Positions 47,401-61,400 of a stretch of 64,000 nucleotides of DNA are shown one piece after another. The stretch spans positions 62,001 through 126,000 of the forward strand of contig JAUCBJ010000069.1 in NCBI GenBank assembly GCA_032718475.1, read 5' to 3'. This DNA comes from Nemertoderma westbladi. Taxonomy: Eukaryota; Xenacoelomorpha; Nemertodermatida; Nemertodermatidae. The position numbers and the translations under genes were made by a program. The notes below the pieces were generated by a model. That model saw only the letters and a list, made by a program, of their open reading frames with translations, was not told where the DNA came from and ran no database searches. The first letter of the stretch is position 1. Each line of letters starts with the position of its first letter.

Positions 47401-50400
47401 CTCACTGCCACCCGGCTACTCTATACAACACAAGGTGCTATTTAACCTAAAACCTCTCTGCCACACGGCTACTCTATACAACACAAGGTTGCTATTTAAC
47501 CTAAAACCTCACTGTCACACGGCTACTCTATACAACACAAGGTGCTATTTAACCTAAAACCTCACTCCACAATGGCTACTCTATACAACACAAGGTTGCT
47601 ATTTAACCTAAAACCTCGCTGCCACAATGGCTACTCTATACAACACAAGGTGCTATTTAACCTAAAACCTCGCTGCCACAATGGCTACTCTATACAACAC
47701 AAGGTGCTATTTAACCTAAAACCTCACTGTCACACGGCTACTCTATACAACACAAGGTGCTATTTAACCTAAAACCTCGCTCCACAATGGCTACTCTATA
47801 CAACACAAGGTGCTATTTAACCTAAAACCTCTCTGCCACACGGCTACTCTATACAACACAAGGTGCTATTTAACCTAAAACCTCTCTGCCACACGGCTAC
47901 TCTATACAACACAAGGTGCTATTTAACCTAAAACCTCTCTGCCACACGGCTACTCTATACAACACAAGGTTGCTATTTAACCTAAAACCTCACTGTCACA
48001 CGGCTACTCTATACAACACAAGGTGCTATTTAACCTAAAACCTCGCTCCACAATGGCTACTCTATACAACACAAGGTTGCTATTTAACCTAAAACCTCGC
48101 TGTCACACGGCTACTCTATACAACACAAGGTTGCTATTTAACCTAAAACCTCTCTGCCACACGGCTACTCTATACAACACAAGGTGCTATTTAACCTAAA
48201 ACCTCGCTCCACAATGTCTACTCTATACAACACAAGGTTGCTATTTAACCTAAAACCTCGCTGCCACACGGCTACTCTATACAACACAAGGTTGCTATTT
48301 AACCTAAAACCTCGCTCCACAATGGCTACTCTATACAACACAAGGTGCTATTTAACCTAAAACCTCGCTCTCACACGGCTACTCTATACAACACAAGGTT
48401 GCTATTTAACCTAAAACCTCACTGTCACACGGCTACTCTATACAACACAAGGTTGCTATTTAACCTAAAACCTCACTGCCACACGGCTACTCTATACAAC
48501 ACAAGGTTGCTATTTAACCTAAAACCTCGCTCCACAATGGCTACTCTATACAACACAAGGTGCTATTTAACCTAAAACCTCGCTCCACAATGGCTACTCT
48601 ACAACACAAGGTGCTATTTAACCTAAAACCTCGCTGCCACACGGCTACTCTATACAACACAAGGTTGCTATTTAACCTAAAACCTCGCTGCCACACGGCT
48701 ACTCTATACAACACAAGGTGCTATTTAACCTAAAACCTCGCTCTCACACGGCTACTCTATACAACACAAGGTTGCTATTTAACCTAAAACCTCACTGTCA
48801 CACGGCTACTCTATACAACACAAGGTGCTATTTAACCTAAAACCTCGCTCCACAATGGCTACTCTATACAACACAAGGTTGCTATTTAACCTAAAACCTC
48901 ACTGCCACACGGCTACTCTATACAACACAAGGTTGCTATTTAACCTAAAACCTCGCTCCACAATGGCTACTCTATACAACACAAGGTGCTATTTAACCTA
49001 AAACCTCACTGTCACACGGCTACTCTATACAACACAAGGTTGCTATTTAACCTAAAACCTCACTGCCACACGGCTACTCTATACAACACAAGGTTGCTAT
49101 TTAACCTAAAACCTCGCTCCACAATGGCTACTCTATACAACACAAGGTGCTATTTAACCTAAAACCTCACTGTCACACGGCTACTCTACAACACAAGGTG
49201 CTATTTAACCTAAAACCTCACTGCCACACGGCTACTCTAAACAACACAAGGTTGCTATTTAACCTAAAACCTCGCTGTCACACGGCTACTCTATACAACA
49301 CAAGGTTGCTATTTAACCTAAAACCTCGCTCCCACACGGCTACTCTATACAACACAAGGTTGCTATTTAACCTAAAACCTCGCTCCACAATGGCTACTCT
49401 ATACAACACAAGGTGCTATTTAACCTAAAACCTCGCTGCCACACGGCTACTCTACAACACAAGGTTGCTATTTAACCTAAAACCTCGCTGTCACACGGCT
49501 ACTCTATACAACACAAGGTTGCTATTTAACCTAAAACCTCGCTCCCACACGGCTACTCTATACAACACAAGGTTGCTATTTAACCTAAAACCTCGCTCCA
49601 CAATGGCTACTCTATACAACACAAGGTGCTATTTAACCTAAAACCTCGCTCCACAATGGCTACTCTATACAACACAAGGTGCTATTTAACCTAAAACCTC
49701 ACTGCCACACGGCTACTCTATACAACACAAGGTTGCTATTTAACCTAAAACCTCGCTCCACAATGGCTACTCTATACAACACAAGGTGCTATTTAACCTA
49801 AAACCTCGCTCCACAATGGCTACTCTACAACACAAGGTTGCTATTTAACCTAAAACCTCGCTCTCACACGGCTACTCTACAACACAAGGTGCTATTTAAC
49901 CTAAAACCTCACTGTCACACGGCTACTCTATACAACACAAGGTGCTATTTAACCTAAAACCTCGCTCTCACACGGCTACTCTATACAACACAAGGTGCTA
50001 TTTAACCTAAAACCTCGCTCCACAATGGCTACTCTATACAACACAAGGTGCTATTTAACCTAAAACCTCGCTCTCACACGGCTACTCTATACAACACAAG
50101 GTGCTATTTAACCTAAAACCTCGCTCCACAATGGCTACTCTACAACACAAGGTTGCTATTTAACCTAAAACCTCGCTCTCACACGGCTACTCTACAACAC
50201 AAGGTGCTATTTAACCTAAAACCTCACTGTCACACGGCTACTCTATACAACACAAGGTTGCTATTTAACCTAAAACCTCGCTCCACAATGGCTACTCTAT
50301 ACAACACAAGGTTCTATTTAACCTAAAACCTCGCTGTCACACGGCTACTCTATACAACACAAGGTTGCTATTTAACCTAAAACCTCGCTCCACAATGGCT

Positions 50401-50681
50401 ACTCTATACAACACAAGGTGCTATTTAACCTAAAACCTCGCTCCACAATGGCTACTCTACAACACAAGGTTGCTATTTAACCTAAAACCTCGCTGCCACA
50501 CGGCTACTCTATACAACACAAGGTTGCTATTTAACCTAAAACCTCGCTCCACAATGGCTACTCTATACAACACAAGGTGCTATTTAACCTAAAACCTCGC
50601 TCCACAATGGCTACTCTACAACACAAGGTTGCTATTTAACCTAAAACCTCACTGTCACCCGGCTACTCTACAACACAAGGT

Positions 50682-51400
50682 TGCTATTTAACCTAAAACC
50701 TCACTGCCACACGGCTACTCTATACAACACAAGGTTGCTATTTAACCTAAAACCTCGCTGCCACACGGCTACTCTACACAACACAAGGTTGCTATTTAAC
50801 CTAAAACCTCACTGCCACACGGCTACTCTATACAACACAAGGTTGCTATTTAACCTAAAACCTCACTGCCACACGGCTACTCTATACAACACAAGGTTGC
50901 TATTTAACCTAAAACCTCACTGCCACACGGCTACTCTATACAACACAAGGTTGCTATTTAACCTAAAACCTCACTGCCACACGGCTACTCTATACAACAC
51001 AAGGTTGCTATTTAACCTAAAACCTCACTGCCACACGGCTACTCTATACAACACAAGGTTGCTATTTAACCTAAAACCTCACTGCCACACGGCTACTCTA
51101 TACAACACAAGGTTGCTATTTAACCTAAAACCTCACTGCCACACGGCTACTCTATACAACACAAGGTTGCTATTTAACCTAAAACCTCACTGTCACACGG
51201 CTACTCTATACAACACAAGGTTGCTATTTAACCTAAAACCTCGCTGCCACACGGCTACTCTATACAACACAAGGTTGCTATTTAACCTAAAACCTCGCTC
51301 TCACACGGCTACTCTATACAACACAAGGTTGCTATTTAACCTAAAACCTCGCTGCCACACGGCTACTCTATACAACACAAGGTGCTATTTAACCTAAAAC
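50682..51400. repeat. Pure run of 54-bp satellite monomers
   Basis: About 13 consecutive monomers all carry GGTTG and are 54 bp long, most with CACTGCCACACGG and almost identical to each other. Because 54 is a multiple of three, one frame stays open for 238 codons (50,681-51,397). I read that as a consequence of monomer length, not as a gene: it opens at a non-ATG codon and every residue comes from the satellite. Confidence 0.8.
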
Positions 51401-54400
51401 CTCGCTGTCACACGGCTACTCTATACAACACAAGGTGTTATTTAACCTAAAACCTCACTGCCACACGGCTACTCTATACAACACAAGGTGCTATTTAACC
51501 TAAAACCTCGCTCCACAATGGCTACTCTATACAACACAAGGTTGCTATTTAACCTAAAACCTCGCTCCACAATGGCTACTCTATACAACACAAGGTTGCT
51601 ATTTAACCTAAAACCTCGCTCCACAATGGCTACTCTACAACACAAGGTGCTATTTAACCTAAAACCTCGCTCCACAATGGCTACTCTACAACACAAGGTG
51701 CTATTTAACCTAAAACCTCACTGTCACACGGCTACTCTACAACACAAGGTGCTATTTAACCTAAAACCTCACTGTCACACGGCTACTCTATACAACACAA
51801 GGTTGCTATTTAACCTAAAACCTCGCTCCACAATGGCTACTCTATACAACACAAGGTTGCTATTTAACCTAAAACCTCGCTCCACAATGGCTACTCTATA
51901 CAACACAAGGTGCTATTTAACCTAAAACCTCGCTCCACAATGGCTACTCTACAACACAAGGTGCTATTTAACCTAAAACCTCGCTCCACAATGGCTACTC
52001 TACAACACAAGGTGCTATTTAACCTAAAACCTCACTGTCACACGGCTACTCTACAACACAAGGTGCTATTTAACCTAAAACCTCACTGTCACACGGCTAC
52101 TCTACAACACAAGGTGCTATTTAACCTAAAACCTCACTGTCACACGGCTACTCTCTACAACACAAGGTTGCTATTTAACCTAAAACCTCGCTGCCACACG
52201 GCTACTCTACAACACAAGGTGCTATTTAACCTAAAACCTCGCTGTCACACGGCTACTCTATACAACACAAGGTTGCTATTTAACCTAAAACCTCACTGTC
52301 ACACGGCTACTCTATACAACACAAGGTGCTATTTAACCTAAAACCTCGCTCCACAATGGCTACTCTACAACACAAGGTTGCTATTTAACCTAAAACCTCG
52401 CTGTCACACGGCTACTCTATACAACACAAGGTGCTATTTAACCTAAAACCTCGCTCTCACATGGCTACTCTATACAACACAAGGTGCTATTTAACCTAAA
52501 ACCTCGCTCTCACACGGCTACTCTACAACACAAGGTTGCTATTTAACCTAAAACCCCGCTCTCACACGGCTACTCTACAACACAAGGTGCTATTTAACCT
52601 AAAACCTCGCTCCACAATGGCTACTCTACAACACAAGGTGCTATTTAACCTAAAACCTCACTGTCACACGGCTACTCTATACAACACAAGGTTGCTATTT
52701 AACCTAAAACCTCACTGTCACACGGCTACTCTATACAACACAAGGTTGCTATTTAACCTAAAACCTCGCTGCCACACGGCTACTCTATACAACACAAGGT
52801 TGCTATTTAACCTAAAACCTCGCTCCACAATGGCTACTCTATACAACACAAGGTGCTATTTAACCTAAAACCTCGCTCCACAATGGCTACTCTACAACAC
52901 AAGGTTGCTATTTAACCTAAAACCTCGCTCCACAATGGCTACTCTATACAACACAAGGTGCTATTTAACCTAAAACCTCGCTGCCACACGGCTACTCTAT
53001 ACAACACAAGGTTGCTATTTAACCTAAAACCTCGCTGTCACACGGCTACTCTATACAACACAAGGTGCTATTTAACCTAAAACCTCGCTGCCACACGGCT
53101 ACTCTACAACACAAGGTGCTATTTAACCTAAAACCTCGCTCCACAATGGCTATTCTACAACACAAGGTTGCTATTTAACCTAAAACCTCGCTCCACAATG
53201 GCTACTCTATACAACACAAGGTGCTATTTAACCTAAAACCTCGCTCCACAATGGCTACTCTACAACACAAGGTTGCTATTTAACCTAAAACCCCGCTCTC
53301 ACACGGCTACTCTATACAACACAAGGTGCTATTTAACCTAAAACCCCGCTCTCACACGGCTACTCTACAACACAAGGTGCTATTTAACCTAAAACCTCAC
53401 TGTCACACGGCTACTCTATACAACACAAGGTTGCTATTTAACCTAAAACCTCGCTCCACAATGGCTACTCTATACAACACAAGGTGCTATTTAACCTAAA
53501 ACCTCGCTCTCACACGGCTACTCTACAACACAAGGTGCTATTTAACCTAAAACCTCACTGTCACACGGCTACTCTATACAACACAAGGTTGCTATTTAAC
53601 CTAAAACCTCGCTCCACAATGGCTACTCTATACAACACAAGGTGCTATTTAACCTAAAACCTCGCTCTCACACGGCTACTCTACAACACAAGGTGCTATT
53701 TAACCTAAAACCCCGCTCTCACACGGCTACTCTACAACACAAGGTGCTATTTAACCTAAAACCTCACTGTCACACGGCTACTCTATACAACACAAGGTTG
53801 CTATTTAACCTAAAACCTCGCTCCACAATGGCTACTCTATACAACACAAGGTGCTATTTAACCTAAAACCTCGCTCCACAATGGCTACTCTACAACACAA
53901 GGTTGCTATTTAACCTAAAACCTCGCTCCACAATGGCTACTCTATACAACACAAGGTGCTATTTAACCTAAAACCTCGCTCCACAATGGCTACTCTACAA
54001 CACAAGGTTGCTATTTAACCTAAAACCCCGCTCTCACACGGCTACTCTACAACACAAGGTGCTATTTAACCTAAAACCTCACTGTCACACGGCTACTCTA
54101 TACAACACAAGGTTGCTATTTAACCTAAAACCTCGCTCCACAATGGCTACTCTACAACACAAGGTTGCTATTTAACCTAAAACCTCGCTCTCACACGGCT
54201 ACTCTACAACACAAGGTGCTATTTAACCTAAAACCTCACTGTCACACGGCTACTCTATACAACACAAGGTTGCTATTTAACCTAAAACCTCGCTCCACAA
54301 TGGCTACTCTACAACACAAGGTGCTATTTAACCTAAAACCTTGCTCCACAATGGCTACTCTATACAACACAAGGTTGCTATTTAACCTAAAACCTCGCTC

Positions 54401-56720
54401 TCACACGGCTACTCTATACAACACAATGTTGCTATTTAACCTAAAACCTCACTGTCACACGGCTACTCTATACAACACAAGGTGCTATTTAACCTAAAAC
54501 CTCGCTGTCACACGGCTACTCTATACAACACAAGGTGCTATTTAACCTAAAACCTCGCTGCCACACGGCTACTCTATACAACACAAGGTTGCTATTTAAC
54601 CTAAAACCTCACTGCCACACGGCTACTCTATACAACACAAGGTGCTATTTAACCTAAAACCTCGCTCCACAATGGCTACTCTACAACACAAGGTTGCTAT
54701 TTAACCTAAAACCTCGCTGTCACACGGCTACTCTATACAACACAAGGTTGCTATTTAACCTAAAACCTCACTGTCACACGGCTACTCTATACAACACAAG
54801 GTTGCTATTTAACCTAAAACCTCGCTCTCACACGGCTACTCTACAACACAAGGTGCTATTTAACCTAAAACCTCACTGTCACACGGCTACTCTATACAAC
54901 ACAAGGTTGCTATTTAACCTAAAACCTCGCTCCACAATGGCTACTCTATACAACACAAGGTGCTATTTAACCTAAAACCTCGCTCCACAATGGCTACTCT
55001 ATACAACACAAGGTGCTATTTAACCTAAAACCTCGCTCTCACACGGCTACTCTATACAACACAAGGTGCTATTTAACCTAAAACCTCGCTCCACAATGGC
55101 TACTCTACAACACAAGGTTGCTATTTAACCTAAAACCCCGCTCCACAATGGCTACTCTATACAACACAAGGTGCTATTTAACCTAAAACCTCGCTCTCAC
55201 ACGGCTACTCTACAACACAAGGTGCTATTTAACCTAAAACCTCACTGTCACACGGCTACTCTATACAACACAAGGTTGCTATTTAACCTAAAACCTCGCT
55301 CCACAATGGCTACTCTATACAACACAAGGTTGCTATTTAACCTAAAACCTCGCTCCACAATGGCTACTCTATACAACACAAGGTGCTATTTAACCTAAAA
55401 CCTCGCTCTCACACGGCTACTCTATACAACACAAGGTTGCTATTTAACCTAAAACCTCGCTCCACAATGGCTACTCTATACAACACAAGGTGCTATTTAA
55501 CCTAAAACCTCGCTCTCACACGGCTACTCTATACAACACAAGGTGCTATTTAACCTAAAACCTCGCTCTCACACGGCTACTCTCTACAACACAAGGTTGC
55601 TATTTAACCTAAAACCTCACTGTCACACGGCTACTCTATACAACACAAGGTGCTATTTAACCTAAAACCTCGCTGCCACACGGCTACTCTATACAACACA
55701 AGGTGCTATTTAACCTAAAACCTCGCTCTCACACGGCTACTCTATACAACACAAGGTTGCTATTTAACCTAAAACCTCACTGTCACACGGCTACTCTATA
55801 CAACACAAGGTGCTATTTAACCTAAAACCTCGCTCCACAATGGCTACTCTATACAACACAAGGTGCTATTTAACCTAAAACCTCGCTGTCACACGGCTAC
55901 TCTATACAACACAAGGTTGCTATTTAACCTAAAACCTCGCTGTCACACGGCTACTCTATACAACACAAGGTTGCTATTTAACCTAAAACCTCGCTCTCAC
56001 ACGGCTACTCTATACAACACAAGGTTGCTATTTAACCTAAAACCTCACTGTCACACGGCTACTCTATACAACACAAGGTGCTATTTAACCTAAAACCTCG
56101 CTCCACAATGGCTACTCTATACAACACAAGGTTGCTATTTAACCTAAAACCTCGCTCTCACACGGCTACTCTATACAACACAAGGTTGCTATTTAACCTA
56201 AAACCTCACTGTCACACGGCTACTCTATACAACACAAGGTTGCTATTTAACCTAAAACCTCGCTGTCATACGGCTACTCTATACAACACAAGGTTGCTAT
56301 TTAACCTAAAACCTCGCTGTCATACGGCTACTCTATACAACACAAGGTTGCTATTTAACCTAAAACCTCGCTCTCACACGGCTACTCTATACAACACAAG
56401 GTGCTATTTAACCTAAAACCTCGCTCTCACACGGCTACTCTATACAACACAAGGTGCTATTTAACCTAAAACCTCGCTCTCACACGGCTACTCTATACAA
56501 CACAAGGTGCTATTTAACCTAAAACCTCGCTGCCACACGGCTACTCTATACAACACAAGGTTGCTATTTAACCTAAAACCTCACTGTCACACGGCTACTC
56601 TATACAACACAAGGTGCTATTTAACCTAAAACCTCACTGTCACACGGCTACTCTATACAACACAAGGTGCTATTTAACCTAAAACCTCACTGCCACACGG
56701 CTACTCTACAACACAAGGTG

Positions 56721-57540
56721 CTATTTAACCTAAAACCTCGCTCTCACACGGCTACTCTATACAACACAAGGTTGCTATTTAACCTAAAACCTCACTGTCA
56801 CACGGCTACTCTATACAACACAAGGTGCTATTTAACCTAAAACCTCACTGTCACACGGCTACTCTATACAACACAAGGTGCTATTTAACCTAAAACCTCG
56901 CTCTCACACGGCTACTCTATACAACACAAGGTGCTATTTAACCTAAAACCTCGCTCTCACACGGCTACTCTATACAACACAAGGTTGCTATTTAACCTAA
57001 AACCTCACTGTCACACGGCTACTCTATACAACACAAGGTGCTATTTAACCTAAAACCTCGCTCTCACACGGCTACTCTATACAACACAAGGTGCTATTTA
57101 ACCTAAAACCTCGCTCTCACACGGCTACTCTATACAACACAAGGTTGCTATTTAACCTAAAACCTCACTGTCACACGGCTACTCTATACAACACAAGGTG
57201 CTATTTAACCTAAAACCTCGCTCTCACACGGCTACTCTATACAACACAAGGTGCTATTTAACCTAAAACCTCGCTCTCACACGGCTACTCTATACAACAC
57301 AAGGTTGCTATTTAACCTAAAACCTCACTGTCACACGGCTACTCTATACAACACAAGGTGCTATTTAACCTAAAACCTCGCTCTCACACGGCTACTCTAT
57401 ACAACACAAGGTGCTATTTAACCTAAAACCTCGCTCTCACACGGCTACTCTATACAACACAAGGTTGCTATTTAACCTAAAACCTCACTGTCACACGGCT
57501 ACTCTATACAACACAAGGTGCTATTTAACCTAAAACCTCG
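56721..57540. repeat. Three-monomer higher-order repeat, 160-bp period
   Basis: The same start (CTATTTAACC followed by the CGCTCTCACACGG block) recurs at 56,881, 57,041, 57,201, 57,361 and 57,521, exactly 160 bp apart (53 + 53 + 54). A less perfect unit begins at 56,721. The copies look identical by eye, so this is probably one of the youngest amplifications in the array. Confidence 0.9.
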
Positions 57541-58293
57541 CTCCACAATGGCTACTCTATACAACACAAGGTTGCTATTTAACCTAAAACCTCACTGTCA
57601 CACGGCTACTCTATACAACACAAGGTTCTATTTCACCTAAAACCTCGCTCCACAATGGCTACTCTACAACACAAGGTGCTATTTAACCTAAAACCTCGCT
57701 GTCACACGGCTACTCTATACAACACAAGGTTGCTATTTAACCTAAAACCTCACTGTCACACGGCTACTCTATACAACACAAGGTGCTATTTAACCTAAAA
57801 CCTCGCTCCACAATGGCTACTCTACAACACAAGGTTGCTATTTAACCTAAAACCTCGCTGTCACACGGCTACTCTATACAACACAAGGTGCTATTTAACC
57901 TAAAACATCGCTCTCACACGGCTACTCTATACAACACAAGGTGCTATTTAACCTATAACCTCGCTGTCACACGGCTACTCTATACAACACAAGGTGCTAT
58001 TTAACCTATAACCTCACTGTCACACGGCTACTCTATACAACACAAGGTGCTATTTAACCTAAAACCTCGCTCCACAATGGCTACTCTACAACACAAGGTT
58101 GCTATTTAACCTAAAACCTCGCTGTCACACGGCTACTCTATACAACACAAGGTTGCTATTTAACCTAAAACCTCGCTCCACAATGGCTACTCTATACAAC
58201 ACAAGGTGCTATTTAACCTAAAACCTCACTGCCACACGGCTACTCTATACAACACAAGGTTGCTATTTAACCTAAAACCTCGCTCCACAATGG

Positions 58294-58321
58294 CCGTAAT
58301 CCGTAAACCGTAATCCGTAAC
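58294..58321. repeat. Four 7-bp CCGTAAN units at the satellite edge
   Basis: Immediately after the last satellite monomer (ending CCACAATGG) there are four 7-bp units: CCGTAAT, CCGTAAA, CCGTAAT and CCGTAAC. A degenerate CCGTAGC follows near 58,335. The unit is unrelated to the 53-bp monomer and marks a clean junction. Confidence 0.8.
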
Positions 58322-58463
58322 CAGATCCTAAACCGTAGCAGTTAATTGCCTGTATCAACCACCCTACTTGTAACAAAGTTGTAGTTAATTAATTAATTCT
58401 GCTGGACTGCTGACCGGTATATATTGTAAATATAACTTGCACTTTACTGCATTGTCAAAGACA
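58322..58463 (+). promoter_or_regulatory. AT-rich leader with possible TATA-like element
   Basis: This 142-bp interval separates the satellite and its edge repeat from the first in-frame ATG. It contains TTAATTAATTAATT at 58,384-58,397, an in-frame TAA at 58,386-58,388, and TATATATT at 58,418-58,425, about 40 bp before the ATG. The TATA-like stretch could place a transcription start just upstream of the ATG, but such motifs are common by chance in AT-rich DNA. A splice acceptor feeding the open frame (from 58,389 on) is an alternative I cannot exclude. Confidence 0.25.
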
Positions 58464-61400
58464 ATGCCTGTGTGTCGCACCCCGCCACGACCACCCCATA
58501 CTCGCAGCAAAGGACCCGCGCCATCTCTCCCAACTAATGGAGGCGGACGGATTACAATGACGACGAAGAATACTGGTGGATCAGAATCGAAAAATTCATC
58601 CGATCCTGGGTTCACAAATGTCGCCGATTCTAAGTCCATAACCCATGACAGATGCGGTGCAATGACAACTAATCCTATCGACTTCCGGTCGATTAATCCC
58701 GCCGAGACTGGGCCGATAAATCCCGCCGATTCTGGGTTAACGAACCACAACAGATGCGGTGCAACGACGACTAATCCTATCTACTTCCGGTCGATTAATC
58801 CCGCCGAGTCTGGGCCGATAAATCCCACCGAGTCCGGGCCAATAAATACCGCCGATTCTGGGTTAACAAACAACGATAGATGCGGTACAACGACGACTAA
58901 TCCTATCGACTTCCGGTCTATTAATCCCGCCGAGTCTGGGCCGATAAATCCCACTGAGTCTGGGCCAATAAATACCGCCGATTCTGGGTTAACAAACAAC
59001 GATAGATGCGGTGCAGCGACGACTAATCCTATTGACTTCCGGTCGATTAATCCCGCTGAGACTGGGCCGATAAATCCCGCCGAGACTGGGCCGATAAATC
59101 CCGCCGAGACTGGGCCGATAAATCCCGCCGAGTCTGGGTCAATAAATACCGCCGATTCTGGGTTAACGAACCACAACAGATGCGGTGCAACGACAACTAA
59201 TCCTATCGACTTCCGGTCGATTAATCCCGCCGAGACTGGGCCGATAAATCCCGCCGAGACTGGGCCAATAAATACCGCCGATTCTGGGTTAACGAACCAC
59301 AACAGATGCGGTGCAACGACGACTAATCCTATCTACTTCCGGTCGATTAATCCCGCCGAGTCTGGGCCGATAAATCCCACCGAGTCTGGGCCAATAAATA
59401 CCGCCGATTCTGGGTTAACAAACAACGATAGATGCGGTACAACGACGACTAATCCTATTGACTTCCGGTCTATTAATCCCGCCGAGTCTGGGCCGATAAA
59501 TCCCACCGAGTCTGGGCCAATAAATACCGCCGATTCTGGGTTAACAAACAACGATAGATGCGGTGCAACGACGACTAATCCTATTGACTTCCGGTCTATT
59601 AATCCCGCCGAGTCTGGGCCGATAAATCCCACCGAGTCTGGGCCAATAAATACCGCCGATTCTGGGTTAACAAACAACGATAGATGCGGTACAACGACGA
59701 CTAATCCTATTGACTTCCGGTCTATTAATCCCGCCGAGTCTGGGCCGATAAATCCCACCGAGTCTGGGCCAATAAATACCGCCGATTCTGGGTTAACAAA
59801 CAACGATAGATGCGGTGCAACGACGACTAATCCTATTGACTTCCGGTCTATTAATCCCGCCGAGTCTGGGCCGATAAATCCCACCGAGTCTGGGCCAATA
59901 AATACCGCCGATTCTGGGTTAACAAACAACAATAGATGCGGTGCAACGACGACTAATCCTATTGATTTCCGGTCGATTAATCCCGCTGAGACTGGGCCGA
60001 TAAATCCCGCCGAGACTGGGCCGATAAATCCCGCCGAGACTGGGCCGATAAATCCCGCCGAGTCTGGGTCAATAAATACCGCCGATTCTGGGTTAACGAA
60101 CCACAACAGATGCGGTGCAACGACAACTAATCCTATCGACTTCCGGTCGATTAATCCCGCCGAGACTGGGCCGATAAATCCCGCCGAGTCTGGGCCAATA
60201 AATACCGCCGATTCTGGGTTAATGAACCACAACAGATGCGGTGCAACGACGACTAATCCTATCGACTTCCGGTCTATTAATCCCGCCGAGTCTGGGCCGA
60301 TAAATCCCGCCGAGTCTGGGCCGATAAATACCGCCGATTCTGGGTTAACAAACAACGACAGATGCGGTGCAACAACGATTAATTCGGTCGATTTCCGAGG
60401 GACAAATCCCGCCGAGTCTGGGCCGATAAGTCTCGCCGAGTCTGGGCCAATAAACACCGCCGATTCTGGGTTAACAAACAACGATAGATGCGGTACAACG
60501 ACGACTAATCCTATTGACTTCCGGTCTATTAATCCCGCCGAGTCTGGGCCGATAAATCCCACCGAGTCTGGGCCAATAAATACCGCCGATTCTGGGTTAA
60601 CAAACAACGATAGATGCGGTGCAACGACGACTAATCCTATTGACTTCCGGTCTATTAATCCCGCCGAGTCTGGGCCGATAAATCCCACCGAGTCTGGGCC
60701 AATAAATACCGCCGATTCTGGGTTAACAAACAACGATAGATGCGGTACAACGACGACTAATCCTATTGACTTCCGGTCTATTAATCCCGCCGAGTCTGGG
60801 CCGATAAATCCCACCGAGTCTGGGCCAATAAATACCGCCGATTCTGGGTTAACAAACAACGATAGATGCGGTGCAACGACGACTAATCCTATTGACTTCC
60901 GGTCTATTAATCCCGCCGAGTCTGGGCCGATAAATCCCACCGAGTCTGGGCCAATAAATACCGCCGATTCTGGGTTAACAAACAACGATAGATGCGGTGC
61001 AACGACGACTAATCCTATTGATTTCCGGTCGATTAATCCCGCTGAGACTGGGCCGATAAATCCCGCCGAGACTGGGCCGATAAATCCCGCCGAGACTGGG
61101 CCGATAAATCCCGCCGAGTCTGGGTCAATAAATACCGCCGATTCTGGGTTAACGAACCACAACAGATGCGGTGCAACGACAACTAATCCTATCGACTTCC
61201 AGTCGATTAATCCCGCCGAGACTGGGCCGATAAATCCCGCCGAGTCTGGGCCAATAAATACCGCCGATTCTGGGTTAATGAACCACAACAGATGCGGTGC
61301 AACGACGACTAATCCTATCGACTTCCGGTCTATTAATCCCGCCGAGTCTGGGCCGATAAATCCCGCCGAGTCTGGGCCGATAAATACCGCCGATTCTGGG

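Larger units (their letters stand above)
1..58293. repeat. Satellite DNA array, ~53-bp monomer, roughly 1,100 copies
   Basis: Read from GGTGCTATTT, the commonest monomer is 53 bp and contains, in order, AACCTAAAACC, CTCACTGCCACACGG, CTACTCTATACAACACAA. All copies I read are head to tail in the same orientation, with no insertion of unrelated DNA. Length classes are 53 bp, 54 bp (GGTTG instead of GGTG) and 51 bp (CTACAAC instead of CTATACAAC), with rarer CTACACAAC and CTAACAAC forms. The other variable site is the block after CTAAAACCT, which occurs as CACTGCCACACGG, CACTGTCACACGG, CGCTCCCACACGG, CGCTCTCACACGG or CGCTCCACAATGG. The rest of the monomer is nearly invariant. The array runs into base 1, so its true length is unknown. 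Satellites like this are typical of centromeric, pericentromeric or subtelomeric heterochromatin; which applies here cannot be told. I recognise no known satellite family and see no gene in the array. Confidence 0.97.

Noticed and set aside
8132-56416. Dozens of 72-238-codon open frames inside the satellite, on both strands
   Set aside because: They arise because 54- and 51-bp monomers keep a frame and 53-bp monomers end it in a TAA. The + strand ones I checked start at GTG, apart from one ATG at 40,008. They contain nothing but satellite sequence, with no gene-like composition.
1-58293. CRISPR-like array
   Set aside because: The monomers are contiguous with no unique spacers, and the array is far too long and uniform in period; it is a satellite.
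1-58293. CENP-B box as evidence for a centromere
   Set aside because: I looked for a TTCG...CGGGA-type motif in the monomer and found none, so centromere identity is not supported by that route.
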